In this document: positions 45,728 through 54,780 of the stretch, piece after piece | How positions within the stretch are numbered: the first letter of the stretch is position 1 | Layout: each line of letters opens with the position of its first letter | NCBI RefSeq assembly: GCF_000768675.1 | Contig: NZ_AVPI01000007.1 | Location: 40,464 to 104,463, forward strand | Length of the DNA: 64,000 nucleotides | Source of the DNA: Knoellia flava TL1 | GTDB lineage: Bacteria; Actinomycetota; Actinomycetes; Actinomycetales; Dermatophilaceae | Direction of reading: 5' to 3' | Program-made: the position numbers and the translations under genes | Notes under the pieces: model-generated | Databases searched by the model: none | Seen by the model: only the letters and a program-made list of their open reading frames with translations | Told to the model about the DNA's origin: nothing

Positions 45728-46735
45728 ATGGGAGACTTCTTCAACAGCCTGCTCTACCCGATCGAGCTTCTCGTCGCGTGGATCATGTACGGCTTCCACC
45801 AGGCGTTCACGACCCTGGGACTCGACCCGGCGTCCGGCCTCGCCTGGGGCCTGTCGATCATCGGCCTCGTCATCGTCATGCGCGCCGCGATGATCCCGCT
45901 GTTCGTCAAGCAGATCAACGCCTCGCGGAAGATGCAGCTCATCCAGCCCGAGCTGCAGAAGATCCAGAAGAAGTACAAGGGCAAGACCGATCCCGAGTCG
46001 CGCCAGGCGATGACGCAGGAGACGATGGCGCTCTATCGCCAGGAGGGGACGAACCCCTTCTCCTCGTGCCTGCCGATCCTCGTGCAGTCACCCTTCTTCT
46101 TCGGTCTCTTCCGCGTCCTCAACGGTCTCGACGAGATCGGTGCCGGCACGAAGGAGAAGATCGGCCCGATCACCCAGTCGGTGGCCTCCCAGGCCGAGCA
46201 GGCCACGCTCTTCGGCGCCCAGCTCTCCGACACCTTCCTCGGTGCGAACAACACGGCGACCTACGTCGTGACGATCGTGCTCATCATCCTCATGTCGGCG
46301 ACGACGTTCACGACGCAGCGCCAGCTCATGACGAAGAACATGCCGGCGTCGGCGCTCGACAACCCGTTCGCCAAGCAGCAGAAGCTCATCATGTACGTCA
46401 TGCCGATCGTCTTTGCGGTCTCCGGCATCAACTTCCCGATCGGCGTCCTGCTCTACTGGTTCACGACGAACGTCTGGTCGATGACCCAGCAGTTCTACGT
46501 CATCCGCAAGATGCCGGCCCCCGGCTCGGCGGCCGAGAAGGCCCTCCACGAGCGTCTCGCCAAGCGCGGCAAGCCGATCCCGGGCGAGGCCGAGCGCAAG
46601 GCGGCCGAGGAGGCTGCGGCGGCCGAGGCTGCGGCGAAGGTCGGGCAGCGCACCCAGCCCAAGGGCAAGAAGCGCGCTAAGAAGAAGGGCGGTCAGGGCA
46701 CCGTCACGCCCAAGCCCTCGCAGCAGGACAACTGA
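45728..46735 (+). CDS. yidC: Membrane protein insertase YidC
   Basis: A 335-aa YidC/Oxa1 insertase of the short Gram-positive form. Five membrane segments can be seen: YPIELLVAWIMYGFHQAF, GLAWGLSIIGLVIVMRAAMIPLFVKQINASRKM (carrying the conserved Arg of the groove), FSSCLPILVQSPFFFGLFRVL, TYVVTIVLIILMSATTF, and LIMYVMPIVFAVSGINFPIGVLLYWFTTNVWSMTQQFYV. A basic tail (KGKKRAKKKGG) probably contacts ribosomes. ATG at 45728 after GAAGGA. Confidence 0.97.
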   Translation: MGDFFNSLLYPIELLVAWIMYGFHQAFTTLGLDPASGLAWGLSIIGLVIVMRAAMIPLFVKQINASRKMQLIQPELQKIQKKYKGKTDPESRQAMTQETMALYRQEGTNPFSSCLPILVQSPFFFGLFRVLNGLDEIGAGTKEKIGPITQSVASQAEQATLFGAQLSDTFLGANNTATYVVTIVLIILMSATTFTTQRQLMTKNMPASALDNPFAKQQKLIMYVMPIVFAVSGINFPIGVLLYWFTTNVWSMTQQFYVIRKMPAPGSAAEKALHERLAKRGKPIPGEAERKAAEEAAAAEAAAKVGQRTQPKGKKRAKKKGGQGTVTPKPSQQDN

Positions 46736-46825
46736 ACCATTTCTGCCGCATCAGGTCCCTGACCTGCGACGATGCGGCCCCGGACCGGTCGACGCCGTCG
46801 TCGACCGCCATGAGAGGAACACCCC

Positions 46826-47404
46826 ATGAGTGACGTCACCGACCAGGCCGTCGAGACCGACGAGGCCGACGAGAGCCAGGCTCCCGAGGCGACCGACACC
46901 GTCGACACGCCGGCGGCGGAGCCGGCCGCAGCCGCTCCCGCCGACCTCGAGAAGGAGGGGGAGGTCGCCGCCGACTTCCTCGAGAGCCTGCTCGACATCT
47001 GCGACCTCGACGGAGACATCGACGTCGACATCGATGGCGACCGTGCCGCTGTCGCCATCGTCGACTCCGAGGAGGGGCGCGTCCCCCGCCGTCTCGTCGG
47101 TGATAACGGCAAGGTGCTCGATGCCCTCCAGGAGCTGACCCGGCTCGCGGTCCAGTCCGCGACCGGACACCGCAGCCGTCTCATGCTCGACGTCGCCGGG
47201 CACCGGTCGGGTCGTCGCGCCGAGCTCGTCGAGATCGCCCGCGGGGCCATCGCCTCGGTCAAGGAGACCGGTGAGAACTGCTCGCTCGAGCCGATGACCG
47301 CCTTCGAGCGCAAGGTCGTGCACGACGAGGTCCTCGCCGCCGGCCTCTCCTCCGAGTCCGAGGGCGTGGAGCCGCGACGCCACGTCGTCGTCCTGCCCGC
47401 GTGA
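46826..47404 (+). CDS. jag: Jag family RNA-binding protein (KH + R3H)
   Basis: A 192-aa protein. An acidic N-terminal ~45 residues is followed by a KH domain (LESLLDICDLDGDIDVDIDGDRAAVAIVDSEEGRVPRRLVGDNGKVLDALQELTRL) and an R3H domain (GRRAELVEIARGAIASVKETGENCSLEPMTAFERKVVHDEV). The Jag-N domain found in Firmicutes is absent, normal for Actinomycetes. Its stop overlaps the rsmG GTG. Confidence 0.95.
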   Translation: MSDVTDQAVETDEADESQAPEATDTVDTPAAEPAAAAPADLEKEGEVAADFLESLLDICDLDGDIDVDIDGDRAAVAIVDSEEGRVPRRLVGDNGKVLDALQELTRLAVQSATGHRSRLMLDVAGHRSGRRAELVEIARGAIASVKETGENCSLEPMTAFERKVVHDEVLAAGLSSESEGVEPRRHVVVLPA

Positions 47405-48120
47405 ACGACGTTTCACGTGAAACGGTGACGGACGAGGAGTTCGACACCACCCCGCCAGCCGCACCTTCGGGTGCGGCTGCGGTGTTCGGGGACCGTATGC
47501 CGTCCGCCATCCGCTTCGTCGAGATCCTCGCCGACACGGGCGTGAGTCACGGCCTCATCGGCCCTCGCGAGGTGCCTCGGCTGTGGGAGCGCCACGTCCT
47601 CAACTGCGCCGTCATCGAGGACGCCTTCCCGCAGGACGCGAGGCTCATCGATGTCGGCTCGGGCGCCGGCCTCCCCGGCGTGGCTCTCGCCATCGCCCGC
47701 CCCGACCTCGACGTGCACCTCGTCGAGCCGATGCAACGGCGGACCGAGTGGCTCACCGCGACAGTGACCGACCTGGGGCTCGACAACGTCACCGTGCACC
47801 GCGGACGGGCCGAGGAGCTCGTCGGCGTCGTCAGCGCTCCGTGGGTGACCGCCCGCGCCGTGGCGCGGACGGCCAAGCTCGCCCGGTGGTGCGTCCCACT
47901 CCTCGACGGCCGCGGCACCGTCGTCGCGATGAAGGGACGCTCGGCCCAGGAAGAGCTCGACGCGGACCGTCGGGACCTCACGAAGCTCGGGCTCGTCGAG
48001 GCCGTCATCTCGGAGCACGGCGGGTCGGTCCTCGAGGAGCCGACGCTCACGCTGGACCTCTCGTTCGAACCGAAGGTGCGCAGGGCCGGATCATCCCGGA
48101 AGGGCTCACGCAAGCGCTGA
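47401..48120 (+). CDS. rsmG: 16S rRNA (guanine-527-N7)-methyltransferase RsmG
   Basis: A 239-aa AdoMet-dependent methyltransferase that modifies G527 of 16S rRNA. FVEILADTGVSHGLIGPREVPRLWERHVLNCAVIEDAF precedes the AdoMet loop LIDVGSGAGLPGVALAIARPDLDVHLVEPMQRRTEWL, then APWVTARAVA. GTG start at 47401, coupled to jag. A perfect parS is placed from the fourth codon (47410-47423) and encodes Val-Ser-Arg-Glu-Thr. Confidence 0.96.
   Translation: MNDVSRETVTDEEFDTTPPAAPSGAAAVFGDRMPSAIRFVEILADTGVSHGLIGPREVPRLWERHVLNCAVIEDAFPQDARLIDVGSGAGLPGVALAIARPDLDVHLVEPMQRRTEWLTATVTDLGLDNVTVHRGRAEELVGVVSAPWVTARAVARTAKLARWCVPLLDGRGTVVAMKGRSAQEELDADRRDLTKLGLVEAVISEHGGSVLEEPTLTLDLSFEPKVRRAGSSRKGSRKR
47410..47423. 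other. parS: parS site inside rsmG
   Basis: Perfect GTTTCACGTGAAAC at the 5' end of rsmG. Confidence 0.93.
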
Positions 48121-48136
48121 ACGCCGACTGTCTGCC

Positions 48137-48170
48137 GAGGCCCCGGTTCCCCTGAGGGAGCCGGGGCCTC
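48137..48170 (+). terminator. Terminator hairpin after rsmG
   Basis: A 15-bp GC-rich stem (48137-48151 / 48156-48170, one G-U pair) with a CTGA loop, 17 bases after the rsmG stop. There is no strong T-run. Confidence 0.7.
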
Positions 48171-48487
48171 GTCGCGTGAAGAGGGCTTCGAAGGTTCGGC
48201 GGGCGGTTCGTCGTTCTGCGATGGGCCCGGTCCTGGCGACGGGGGGATCGCGGACGCACGCATCGTGTTCCTCCGGCCAGGGTGGCTGGACGGACAGAGA
48301 GCGAGGCCTATCCGCGCCGCAGCCCCTGGGCCTCGCTCGAAGGGCAATTCGCACGCCAGGCGCAGACTGCGCCGCTCCCGACAGAGATCGGCACGCTCGG
48401 AAGGAACCGACCCTTGCCCGAAGAGGTCAGTGCGCTCCCTGGGAGCGTTGGCTTGGGCTCGAGGCCGAGACGTCACCCGTGTGGACG

Positions 48488-48503
48488 TGTTTCACGTGAA
48501 ACA
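48488..48503. other. parS: parS site
   Basis: Perfect 16-bp TGTTTCACGTGAAACA in the rsmG-parA gap. Confidence 0.96.
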
Positions 48504-49114
48504 CGTCAACGGCGGCACACCGAGCCTCAGTCCTTGACTGGGTGAGACAACACACGCACCACAGGGCAGAGCCGACGGCGACGCCCAGGTGCCGGCACAA
48601 TCGGAGCCGGCGGCAGGGGACCGGCTGGGGCCGCCTGCTCTTCTCGCGTGGCTGTTGTCTCGGCGCGAACAGAGACCCCAGCGATGACGACCCAGCACCG
48701 GATGTGTGCATTCGCCCGTGGCGTCGGCCCCCGGTCGCCTCACCGTCGGATCCGCGGTGCGCCGACATGGACCTTGAGGTACGTGCCTGTCTCGGGGGCC
48801 TGGATGATGACCCACCCTCGGCGCGGGCCCCCAGATGACTGCGAAGGTGGGCACGTCCGCGGACGTCACGACAGGTGCCCTCATGCAGCCCGAACTGAAG
48901 GGACGTGCTCTCCGCATCACCCAGTCAGGGGCGAACTCGGCGGCCACACCGGCGCTGGACACAGTCGCGTACTGGGCAGCGGATCTGTCCATGGGCCGTG
49001 GCAGTCACACCACCCAAGCACCACACTTCCTGAGTGTGTCCCGGTGTGCGAAAGGGGTCACGGAGCTCTGTCCGCTCCCAACGAGTCATGCTGGGACCCT
49101 GTCGACCTCGGCGA

Positions 49115-49130
49115 TGTTTCACGTGAAACA
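49115..49130. other. parS: parS site
   Basis: Perfect 16-bp TGTTTCACGTGAAACA, 112 bp before parA. Confidence 0.96.
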
Positions 49131-49241
49131 TTGCGCCTTTAGCGCAATCTCACGACGGCGCGCGGGTCGGTTTGGCGTGTCGAGGGACGACGGGGTTGGA
49201 TTGGCTGTTCCCGACCAACGACCGTGAGGTGGATCCCGACG

Positions 49242-50558
49242 ATGGCAGTCGAGACCGAACGCCGTGTGACCCCAGGGCTGGGCTTCCCGGCGCTCCCCGG
49301 CTCCGAGACGACCCCGCTGGGGTGGCCGGGTGACGATGGCGTGGACCGCGGTGTTTCACGTGAAACGCCGAGGGCGTCTGGGGAGAGCGACCCCGAGCAG
49401 AGCGATGGCGACGGGAACGCCACGCCATCTGGCGCGCACGACGTGCCTGCGACGGCGCCCGTCAACGAGCAGGCCGACATACCGGCTCCCGCCGACACGC
49501 ACCTCGTCACCGACGGGACCGCGACGGAGGACGTTTCACGTGAAACGGGGGAGCGGGACGGCACAGAGGCAGAGACGAGCGAGTCCCAGAAGGCTCAGGA
49601 GGCGCTGGCCAACGTCAACCGTGAGGCCTACGAGGACGTCGCCGACCTGCCCGCCGTCGGGGACGACACGCCACTGGCCATGGCCGTCGCCGAGGACGCC
49701 CGCAAGCGGATCACCCTCTCGGGTCGTGAGCTGCCCCGTCCTGCCGAGACCCGCGTGCTCACGGTCGCGAACCAGAAGGGTGGCGTCGGCAAGACGACGA
49801 CGACCGTGAACGTCGCCGCGGCACTGGCCCAGGCGGGCGCGAAGGTGCTCGTCATCGACCTCGACCCGCAGGGCAACGCGAGCACGGCGCTGGGGATCGA
49901 GCACCACTCCGAGGTCGCGAGCATCTACGACGTCCTCGTCGACGGTGACCCGCTGGCCAAGGTCGTCCAGCAGTGCCCCGACGTGCCGAACCTCCTCTGC
50001 GCCCCGGCGACGATCGACCTGGCCGGCGCCGAGATCGAGCTCGTCTCGCTCGTCGCACGCGAGACGCGGCTCCAGAAGGCCGTGACGGCATACAGGGCTG
50101 AGCTTGCTGAGCGCGGCGAGAGCCTCGACTACGTCTTCGTCGACTGCCCGCCCAGTCTCGGGCTGCTCACGGTCAACGCCTTCGTCGCTGCGAGCGAGGT
50201 CTTCATCCCGATCCAGTGCGAGTACTACGCGCTCGAGGGTCTGTCACAGCTGCTCCGCAACATCGAGCTCATCCGGGACCACCTCAACCCGGCGCTCCAC
50301 GTGTCGACGATCCTCCTCACGATGTACGACGGCCGCACCCGCCTGTCGGCGCAGGTCGCCGAGGAGGTTCGCAACCACTTCCCGGACCAGACCCTGCGGG
50401 CGACGGTGCCGCGGTCGGTGCGCATCTCCGAGGCGCCGAGCCATGGACAGACCGTCATGACCTACGACCCCAACAGCAGCGGCGCCCTCTCCTACCTCGA
50501 GGCCGCCTCCGAGATGGCCGCGCAGAACGCCGCCGAGAACAGCGAGGACCGTTCATGA
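49242..50558 (+). CDS. parA: Chromosome partitioning ATPase ParA (Soj)
   Basis: A 438-aa ParA. ATG 49242 follows GAGGTGG. The first ~160 residues are disordered and rich in Asp, Glu, Thr and Pro. The ATPase has the deviant Walker [22 protein letters not shown] (~178), [45 protein letters not shown] and [13 protein letters not shown]. It binds DNA non-specifically when ATP-bound and moves ParB-parS complexes. Two parS sites lie within the disordered region. Overlaps parB by ATGA. Confidence 0.96.
   Translation: MAVETERRVTPGLGFPALPGSETTPLGWPGDDGVDRGVSRETPRASGESDPEQSDGDGNATPSGAHDVPATAPVNEQADIPAPADTHLVTDGTATEDVSRETGERDGTEAETSESQKAQEALANVNREAYEDVADLPAVGDDTPLAMAVAEDARKRITLSGRELPRPAETRVLTVANQKGGVGKTTTTVNVAAALAQAGAKVLVIDLDPQGNASTALGIEHHSEVASIYDVLVDGDPLAKVVQQCPDVPNLLCAPATIDLAGAEIELVSLVARETRLQKAVTAYRAELAERGESLDYVFVDCPPSLGLLTVNAFVAASEVFIPIQCEYYALEGLSQLLRNIELIRDHLNPALHVSTILLTMYDGRTRLSAQVAEEVRNHFPDQTLRATVPRSVRISEAPSHGQTVMTYDPNSSGALSYLEAASEMAAQNAAENSEDRS
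49353..49366. other. parS: parS site inside parA
   Basis: Perfect GTTTCACGTGAAAC in the 5' part of parA; encodes Val-Ser-Arg-Glu-Thr. Confidence 0.94.
49533..49546. other. parS: parS site inside parA
   Basis: Second perfect GTTTCACGTGAAAC in parA, again in the Val-Ser-Arg-Glu-Thr frame. Confidence 0.94.
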
Positions 50559-51700
50559 GTGACAAGCGACGTGCCCTGGGCCGCGGCCTCGGAGCCCTCA
50601 TCCCGCCGGGTGGAGGTGGCAGCACGACCCGACCCACGGACGTCTTCTTCAAGGAGCGCCCGGACGCACCCGCGGCCGGATCGGTGGCCACCGAGGAGCG
50701 CCCCACGGACGGTGCTGCCCCTGTCGACACCCACACCCAGGGTGCTCCGACGCCGGCCGACCTGCCGGCATCGTCGCAGGTCAGCGCCCCGAACGGCTCG
50801 ACGACCGGCACCACCGAGGAAGCGTCGCCCTCGATGGCGACCCCGACCGACGAGCCCGACCTCGTCGCCGTCCCGGGTGCCCAGTTCGCCGAGGTGCCGC
50901 TCGACTCGATCCGCCCGAACCCGCGCCAGCCGCGCACCGTCTTCGACGAGGACGACCTCGCCGAGCTCGTCCACAGCATCCGGGAGATCGGGGTGCTCCA
51001 GCCGGTCGTCGTGCGACGCATCCCCGCGGACGCCACCGACGTCCCCGAGGGCGTCGAGTTCGAGCTCATCATGGGCGAGCGTCGCTGGCGGGCGAGCCGC
51101 GAGGCCGGCAAGGACTCCGTCCCGGCCATCATCAAGGCCACCGAGGACGACGACCTCCTGCGTGACGCGCTCCTCGAGAATCTCCACCGCAGCCAGCTCA
51201 ACGCGCTCGAGGAGGCGGCGGCCTACCAGCAGCTCCTTGACGACTTCGGCTGCACCCAGGAGGAGCTCGCCGGTCGCATCGGCCGGTCACGCCCGCAGAT
51301 CAGCAACACGCTGCGCCTGCTCAAGCTGCCCCCGATGGTGGCCCGTCGCGTCGCCGCCGGTGTCCTCTCCGCCGGGCACGCCCGCGCACTCCTTGGAGTC
51401 GGGGACGGCGCGGCCATGGAGCGGCTGGCCCAGCGGATCGTCGCCGAGGGACTGTCGGTGCGGTCGGTCGAGGAGATCGTCGCGCTCGGCGTCGAGGACG
51501 AGAAGCCGACCAAGCGCCGTCCGCGCGCGGGTGGTCGCCACCCACAGCTCGACGACATCGCCGCAGACCTGTCCGACCGGCTCGAGACGCGGGTCGGGAT
51601 CGCCCTCGGCAAGAACCGCGGCAAGGTGACGATCGACTTCGCCTCCGTCGAGGACCTCAACCGGATCCTCGACGCGATGAACCTCCGCGGGGCACGCTGA
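50555..51700 (+). CDS. parB: Chromosome partitioning protein ParB
   Basis: A 381-aa parS-binding CTPase. [15 protein letters not shown] at the N-terminus is the ParA-interaction motif. A ~95-residue disordered linker leads to the N-engagement/CTP domain ([58 protein letters not shown]). The helix-turn-helix is [27 protein letters not shown], and the C-terminal dimerisation domain ends [17 protein letters not shown]. It loads at the parS cluster around the origin. Confidence 0.97.
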   Translation: MSDKRRALGRGLGALIPPGGGGSTTRPTDVFFKERPDAPAAGSVATEERPTDGAAPVDTHTQGAPTPADLPASSQVSAPNGSTTGTTEEASPSMATPTDEPDLVAVPGAQFAEVPLDSIRPNPRQPRTVFDEDDLAELVHSIREIGVLQPVVVRRIPADATDVPEGVEFELIMGERRWRASREAGKDSVPAIIKATEDDDLLRDALLENLHRSQLNALEEAAAYQQLLDDFGCTQEELAGRIGRSRPQISNTLRLLKLPPMVARRVAAGVLSAGHARALLGVGDGAAMERLAQRIVAEGLSVRSVEEIVALGVEDEKPTKRRPRAGGRHPQLDDIAADLSDRLETRVGIALGKNRGKVTIDFASVEDLNRILDAMNLRGAR

Positions 51701-51760
51701 CGAGGGCCGAACAAGAGCGAATTCCGTTGTGCCACAGCGGGATTGAGTGACAACGACGAA

Positions 51761-51784
51761 GCCCCGGTCCAACAGGACCGGGGC
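51761..51784. terminator. Bidirectional terminator between parB and trxA
   Basis: Stem 51761-51770 / 51775-51784 (GCCCCGGTCC with its complement) and an AACA loop, extendable by four more pairs with G-U. It serves the convergent parB and trxA transcripts. Confidence 0.75.
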
Positions 51785-51805
51785 CTCGTCGTCGTGGCCG
51801 ACGGA

Positions 51806-52132
51806 TCAGGCCAGGAAGGGCTCGAGCTCGCGCAGCAGAGCCGGCTTCGGCTTGGCGCCGACGATCGTCTTGACGATCTCGCCGTCCTTGTAGACGTGCA
51901 TCGTCGGGATCGAGGTGATGCCGAGCTTGCCGGTGATCGCCGGGTTCTCGTCGGTGTTGAGCTTCACGACGTCGAGCTTGTCGGAGTGGTCACGCGCGAT
52001 CTCCTCGAGGACGGGAGCGATCGCCTTGCACGGGCCACACCAAGGGGCCCAGAAGTCGACGAGGGTGACCTTGGAGTTCTTGACGACGTCGGCGTCGAAC
52101 GAGGCGTCGTCGGTGGTGCGGGTGGCTCCCAT
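51806..52132 (-). CDS. trxA: Thioredoxin
   Basis: A 108-aa cytoplasmic thioredoxin with active site FWAPWCGPCKAIAPVLEEIA, cis-proline loop TSIPTMHVYKDGE and usual length. Reduced by the TrxB encoded 62 bp upstream, as in the sigM-trxB-trxA cluster of Actinomycetes. Confidence 0.97.
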   Translation of the reverse strand: MGATRTTDDASFDADVVKNSKVTLVDFWAPWCGPCKAIAPVLEEIARDHSDKLDVVKLNTDENPAITGKLGITSIPTMHVYKDGEIVKTIVGAKPKPALLRELEPFLA

Positions 52133-52194
52133 GTGGGGGTCCTTCCTGGGGTCGGTGATGAGGAGTGGTCGGGGACGCGCGGATGCGCGGGTGG

Positions 52195-53208
52195 TCAGGG
52201 CGCGACGACGGCGGCGACGCGGGCCGCCTCCTGGGCGGGGGCGTGGTCCTGCTCGACCGCCGCGAGGAAGCGCTCGGCGTCGAGGGCGGCCGCACAGCCG
52301 GACCCGGCCGCCGTGATGGCCTGACGGTAGGTGTGGTCGACGAGGTCACCGCAGGCGAAGACGCCGGGCAGGTTGGTGCGCGTCGACCGGCCCTCGACGA
52401 GGACATAACCCTCGGTGTCGAGGTTGACGACGCCCTTGACGAGCTCGTTGCGCGGGTCGTGCCCGATGGCGATGAACAGGCCCGTGACGTCGAGGTCGCT
52501 CTCGACACCCGTGACCGTGTCGCGCAGCGTGACACCGGTGAGCTTGTCGCCACCGTTGACGGCGACGACCTCGCTGTTCCAGGCGAACCGGATCTTGTCG
52601 TTGGTGAGGGCGCGCTCGGCCATGATCTTCGAGGCGCGCAGCTCGTCGCGGCGGTGCACGATCGTCACCGAGCGGGCGAACTTCGTGAGGAAGGTGGCCT
52701 CCTCGACGGCGGAGTCGCCACCACCGACGACGGCGATGTCCTGGTCGCGGAAGAAGAAGCCGTCACACGTCGCACACCACGAGACGCCGTGGCCGGAGAG
52801 ACGCTTCTCGTCGGGAAGCCCGAGCTCGCGGTAGGCCGAGCCCATCGCGAGGATGACCGAGCGGGCACGCCACGTGCGGCCCTCACCGTCGACGACCGAC
52901 TTGATGTCGCCGTCGAGCGAGACCGAGGTGACGTCGTCGGTGACGAGCTCGGCGCCGAAGCGCTCGGCCTGGGCCCGCATCTGATCCATGAGGTCGGGTC
53001 CCATGATGCCGTCGCGGAAGCCGGGGAAGTTCTCGACCTCGGTCGTGTTCATGAGCGCGCCACCGGCGGTGACGGCGCCCTCGAAGAGGACCGGGTGGAG
53101 GTTGGCCCTGGCGGCGTAGACCGCCGCGGTGTAGCCGGCGGGGCCGGAGCCGATAATGATGACGTTGCGCACGTCCTGGCCGTCAGTCGTGTCGGCGGGG
53201 GAACTCAC
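52195..53208 (-). CDS. trxB: Thioredoxin-disulfide reductase
   Basis: A 337-aa flavoprotein that passes electrons from NADPH to thioredoxin. FAD loop [20 protein letters not shown], redox pair in [21 protein letters not shown] loop [17 protein letters not shown], and [30 protein letters not shown] at the end. GTG 53208 sits behind AGGGACGG; a second GTG at 53214 is possible. Confidence 0.96.
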   Translation of the reverse strand: MSSPADTTDGQDVRNVIIIGSGPAGYTAAVYAARANLHPVLFEGAVTAGGALMNTTEVENFPGFRDGIMGPDLMDQMRAQAERFGAELVTDDVTSVSLDGDIKSVVDGEGRTWRARSVILAMGSAYRELGLPDEKRLSGHGVSWCATCDGFFFRDQDIAVVGGGDSAVEEATFLTKFARSVTIVHRRDELRASKIMAERALTNDKIRFAWNSEVVAVNGGDKLTGVTLRDTVTGVESDLDVTGLFIAIGHDPRNELVKGVVNLDTEGYVLVEGRSTRTNLPGVFACGDLVDHTYRQAITAAGSGCAAALDAERFLAAVEQDHAPAQEAARVAAVVAP

Positions 53209-53314
53209 GAACACCGTCCCTTGTGTCTGTCATGGGGAACCACCGCTACATGCGGTGGTCAGGTGCAACCGATCCTAGGCGCTCGGGATTCCCGACACAC
53301 CGCCCGACCCGCGG

Positions 53315-54094
53315 TCAGGGCAGCTCGACCGGACCCGCGAGGAGCGACGGGTTGCCGATCGAGCAGTCGCGACCGACCGCGTATGCCGTCCGCCCACCGC
53401 CGTGGGTCACGACGACGACCGCTGCCGGCTCGTCGTCGAACGGGGCGAGGTCGACGCGGGCGCCCGTCTCCTCGGGCAGGCCGAGGGCCACGAGGCACGA
53501 CCGCACGCCGATCTCGGTGCCGATCGGGCCGATTCCGGGCGACTCCGCGGCGAGCGGTCCGGTTGGTGTCGACCCGGTGGTGGACGACACCTGCGCGGCG
53601 AACGAGGCGGTCGTGTAGCGACGCCCGGACATCGTGACGACGACCGGGCCGGGCACCGTCTGTCGCATCACGGGCGCGGTCTGGAGTGACTCGGGGGTGG
53701 TCGAGCCGCTGTCGGACCCGGCGGCACCCTCATCGGCCCGGCCACCCACCGAGCTGTCGGCCGAGGTCGACGCGTTGTCGCTGCTCGTGGCGAGGAGGCC
53801 GAGCTGGCCCGACGCCACCGCACCCCCACCGAGGAGGACGGCGGCGGCCACCGCGAGACGTGGGCCCGTGCGCGCCCACCACGATGGTCGGTCCGAGTCG
53901 GTGCCCGTCCGCGTTCCACGTGAAACGGCCGGTGCGGCAGCGTCCGCAGCGGGGACCGCATGAGCGGCGGGGAGCTCGGCGAGGGAGGACCGGATCCGGG
54001 CCACAAGGTCGTCGGGCATCGGTCCCGGGTCGGGGAGGCCGCGGAGCAGCTCCCGCATGCCCGTGGGGTCGGACTCGTCGTCGTGCAGGCTCAC
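53315..54094 (-). CDS. Membrane protein at the anti-sigma-M position
   Basis: A 259-aa protein from the GTG at 54094 (AGGAGG upstream). A cytoplasmic ~75 residues (MRELLRGLPDPGPMPDDLVARIRSSLAEL) is followed by one membrane segment (PRLAVAAAVLLGGGAVASGQLGLL). A Ser/Asp-rich stalk leads to an outer domain with two cysteines (VRSCLVALGLPEETGARVDLAPFDDEPAAVVVV; GRDCSIGNPSLL). No HxxxCxxC zinc anti-sigma motif is present. Position directly after sigM suggests it holds that factor at the membrane. The near-parS at 53913 lies in its gene. Confidence 0.75.
   Translation of the reverse strand: MSLHDDESDPTGMRELLRGLPDPGPMPDDLVARIRSSLAELPAAHAVPAADAAAPAVSRGTRTGTDSDRPSWWARTGPRLAVAAAVLLGGGAVASGQLGLLATSSDNASTSADSSVGGRADEGAAGSDSGSTTPESLQTAPVMRQTVPGPVVVTMSGRRYTTASFAAQVSSTTGSTPTGPLAAESPGIGPIGTEIGVRSCLVALGLPEETGARVDLAPFDDEPAAVVVVTHGGGRTAYAVGRDCSIGNPSLLAGPVELP
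53913..53926. other. parS-like site with one mismatch
   Basis: GTTCCACGTGAAAC differs from parS at one position. It lies in the anti-sigma-like gene and reads Val-Ser-Arg-Gly-Thr there. It may be a weak or decaying ParB site. Confidence 0.65.
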
Positions 54095-54179
54095 GCGCGC
54101 CTCCTCTCCTGGGTGGGGGACATCGACCCGCCGACGTCGCGGGCCGTCCGGGGCATGGTGGCCTCTCCCGGGTAGGACG

Positions 54180-54761
54180 TCATGCGCGCTCCCGAGGTTC
54201 CCGGCGTCCGTCGGCGAGGCCGCTGTCGGCGAGCAGAGCGGCGAGGGCCTCACGGCCCCGGGCGCACCGCGACTTCACCGTCCCGACCGCGACCTCGAGG
54301 ACCTCCGCAGCCTCGGCGACCGGCATACCGTGCATGTCGACGAGGACGAGGGCGAGCCGCTGGTGCTCCGGGAGGGCAGCGAGGGCCGCGCGCACGTCGA
54401 GACCGGTCTCGGCCTCGCCGTGCCGGTCGTGCCGGTCGACGACGTCGATGTCGGCGACGTCCCCGGCGCGGCGGAGCACGTCGCGCTCACGCCGGAGCCT
54501 GTCGAGGCAGGCGTTGACGACGATGCGGTGCAACCAGGTCGAGACGGCGGCGTCGCCCCGGTAGGACGCTGCCCGGCGGAAGGCGTTGACGAAGCCGTCC
54601 TGCACGCAGTCGGCGGCCAGCTCGCGGTCGTTCGTCGTGCGGACGGCCACCGCCCACAGCCGGTCGCGGTGCCGGCGGAAGATCTCACCGAAGGCGTCGG
54701 GGTCGCCCTCGAGGTGCCGGGCCATGAGGGCGCGGTCCGAGGCGTCCTCGAGGCCGTCCAT
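54180..54761 (-). CDS. sigM: ECF sigma factor SigM
   Basis: A 193-aa extracytoplasmic-function sigma factor. Region 2: DPDAFGEIFRRHRDRLWAVAVRTTNDRELAADCVQDGFVNAFRRAASYRGDAAVSTWLHRIVVNACLDRLRR; region 4: ALPEHQRLALVLVDMHGMPVAEAAEVLEVAVGTVKSRCARGREAL. Its position upstream of the anti-sigma-like gene and trxB-trxA matches SigM clusters, which in mycobacteria respond to oxidative stress. Confidence 0.93.
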   Translation of the reverse strand: MDGLEDASDRALMARHLEGDPDAFGEIFRRHRDRLWAVAVRTTNDRELAADCVQDGFVNAFRRAASYRGDAAVSTWLHRIVVNACLDRLRRERDVLRRAGDVADIDVVDRHDRHGEAETGLDVRAALAALPEHQRLALVLVDMHGMPVAEAAEVLEVAVGTVKSRCARGREALAALLADSGLADGRREPRERA

Positions 54762-54780
54762 CTCAGTTCTTGACCTCGAC

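Larger units (their letters stand above)
48121..49241. other. 1.1-kb region without a supported gene between rsmG and parA
   Basis: Holds the rsmG terminator and two perfect 16-bp parS sites (48488 and 49115). Open frames exist on both strands, but none has a convincing start, codon pattern or family signature. It is probably a centromere-like ParB loading region with decayed or non-coding sequence. Confidence 0.55.

Noticed and set aside
48842..49227. Possible 130-aa gene before parA
   Set aside because: No ribosome-binding site, no recognisable domain, and a parS site lies across it as FHVK. Treated as non-coding.
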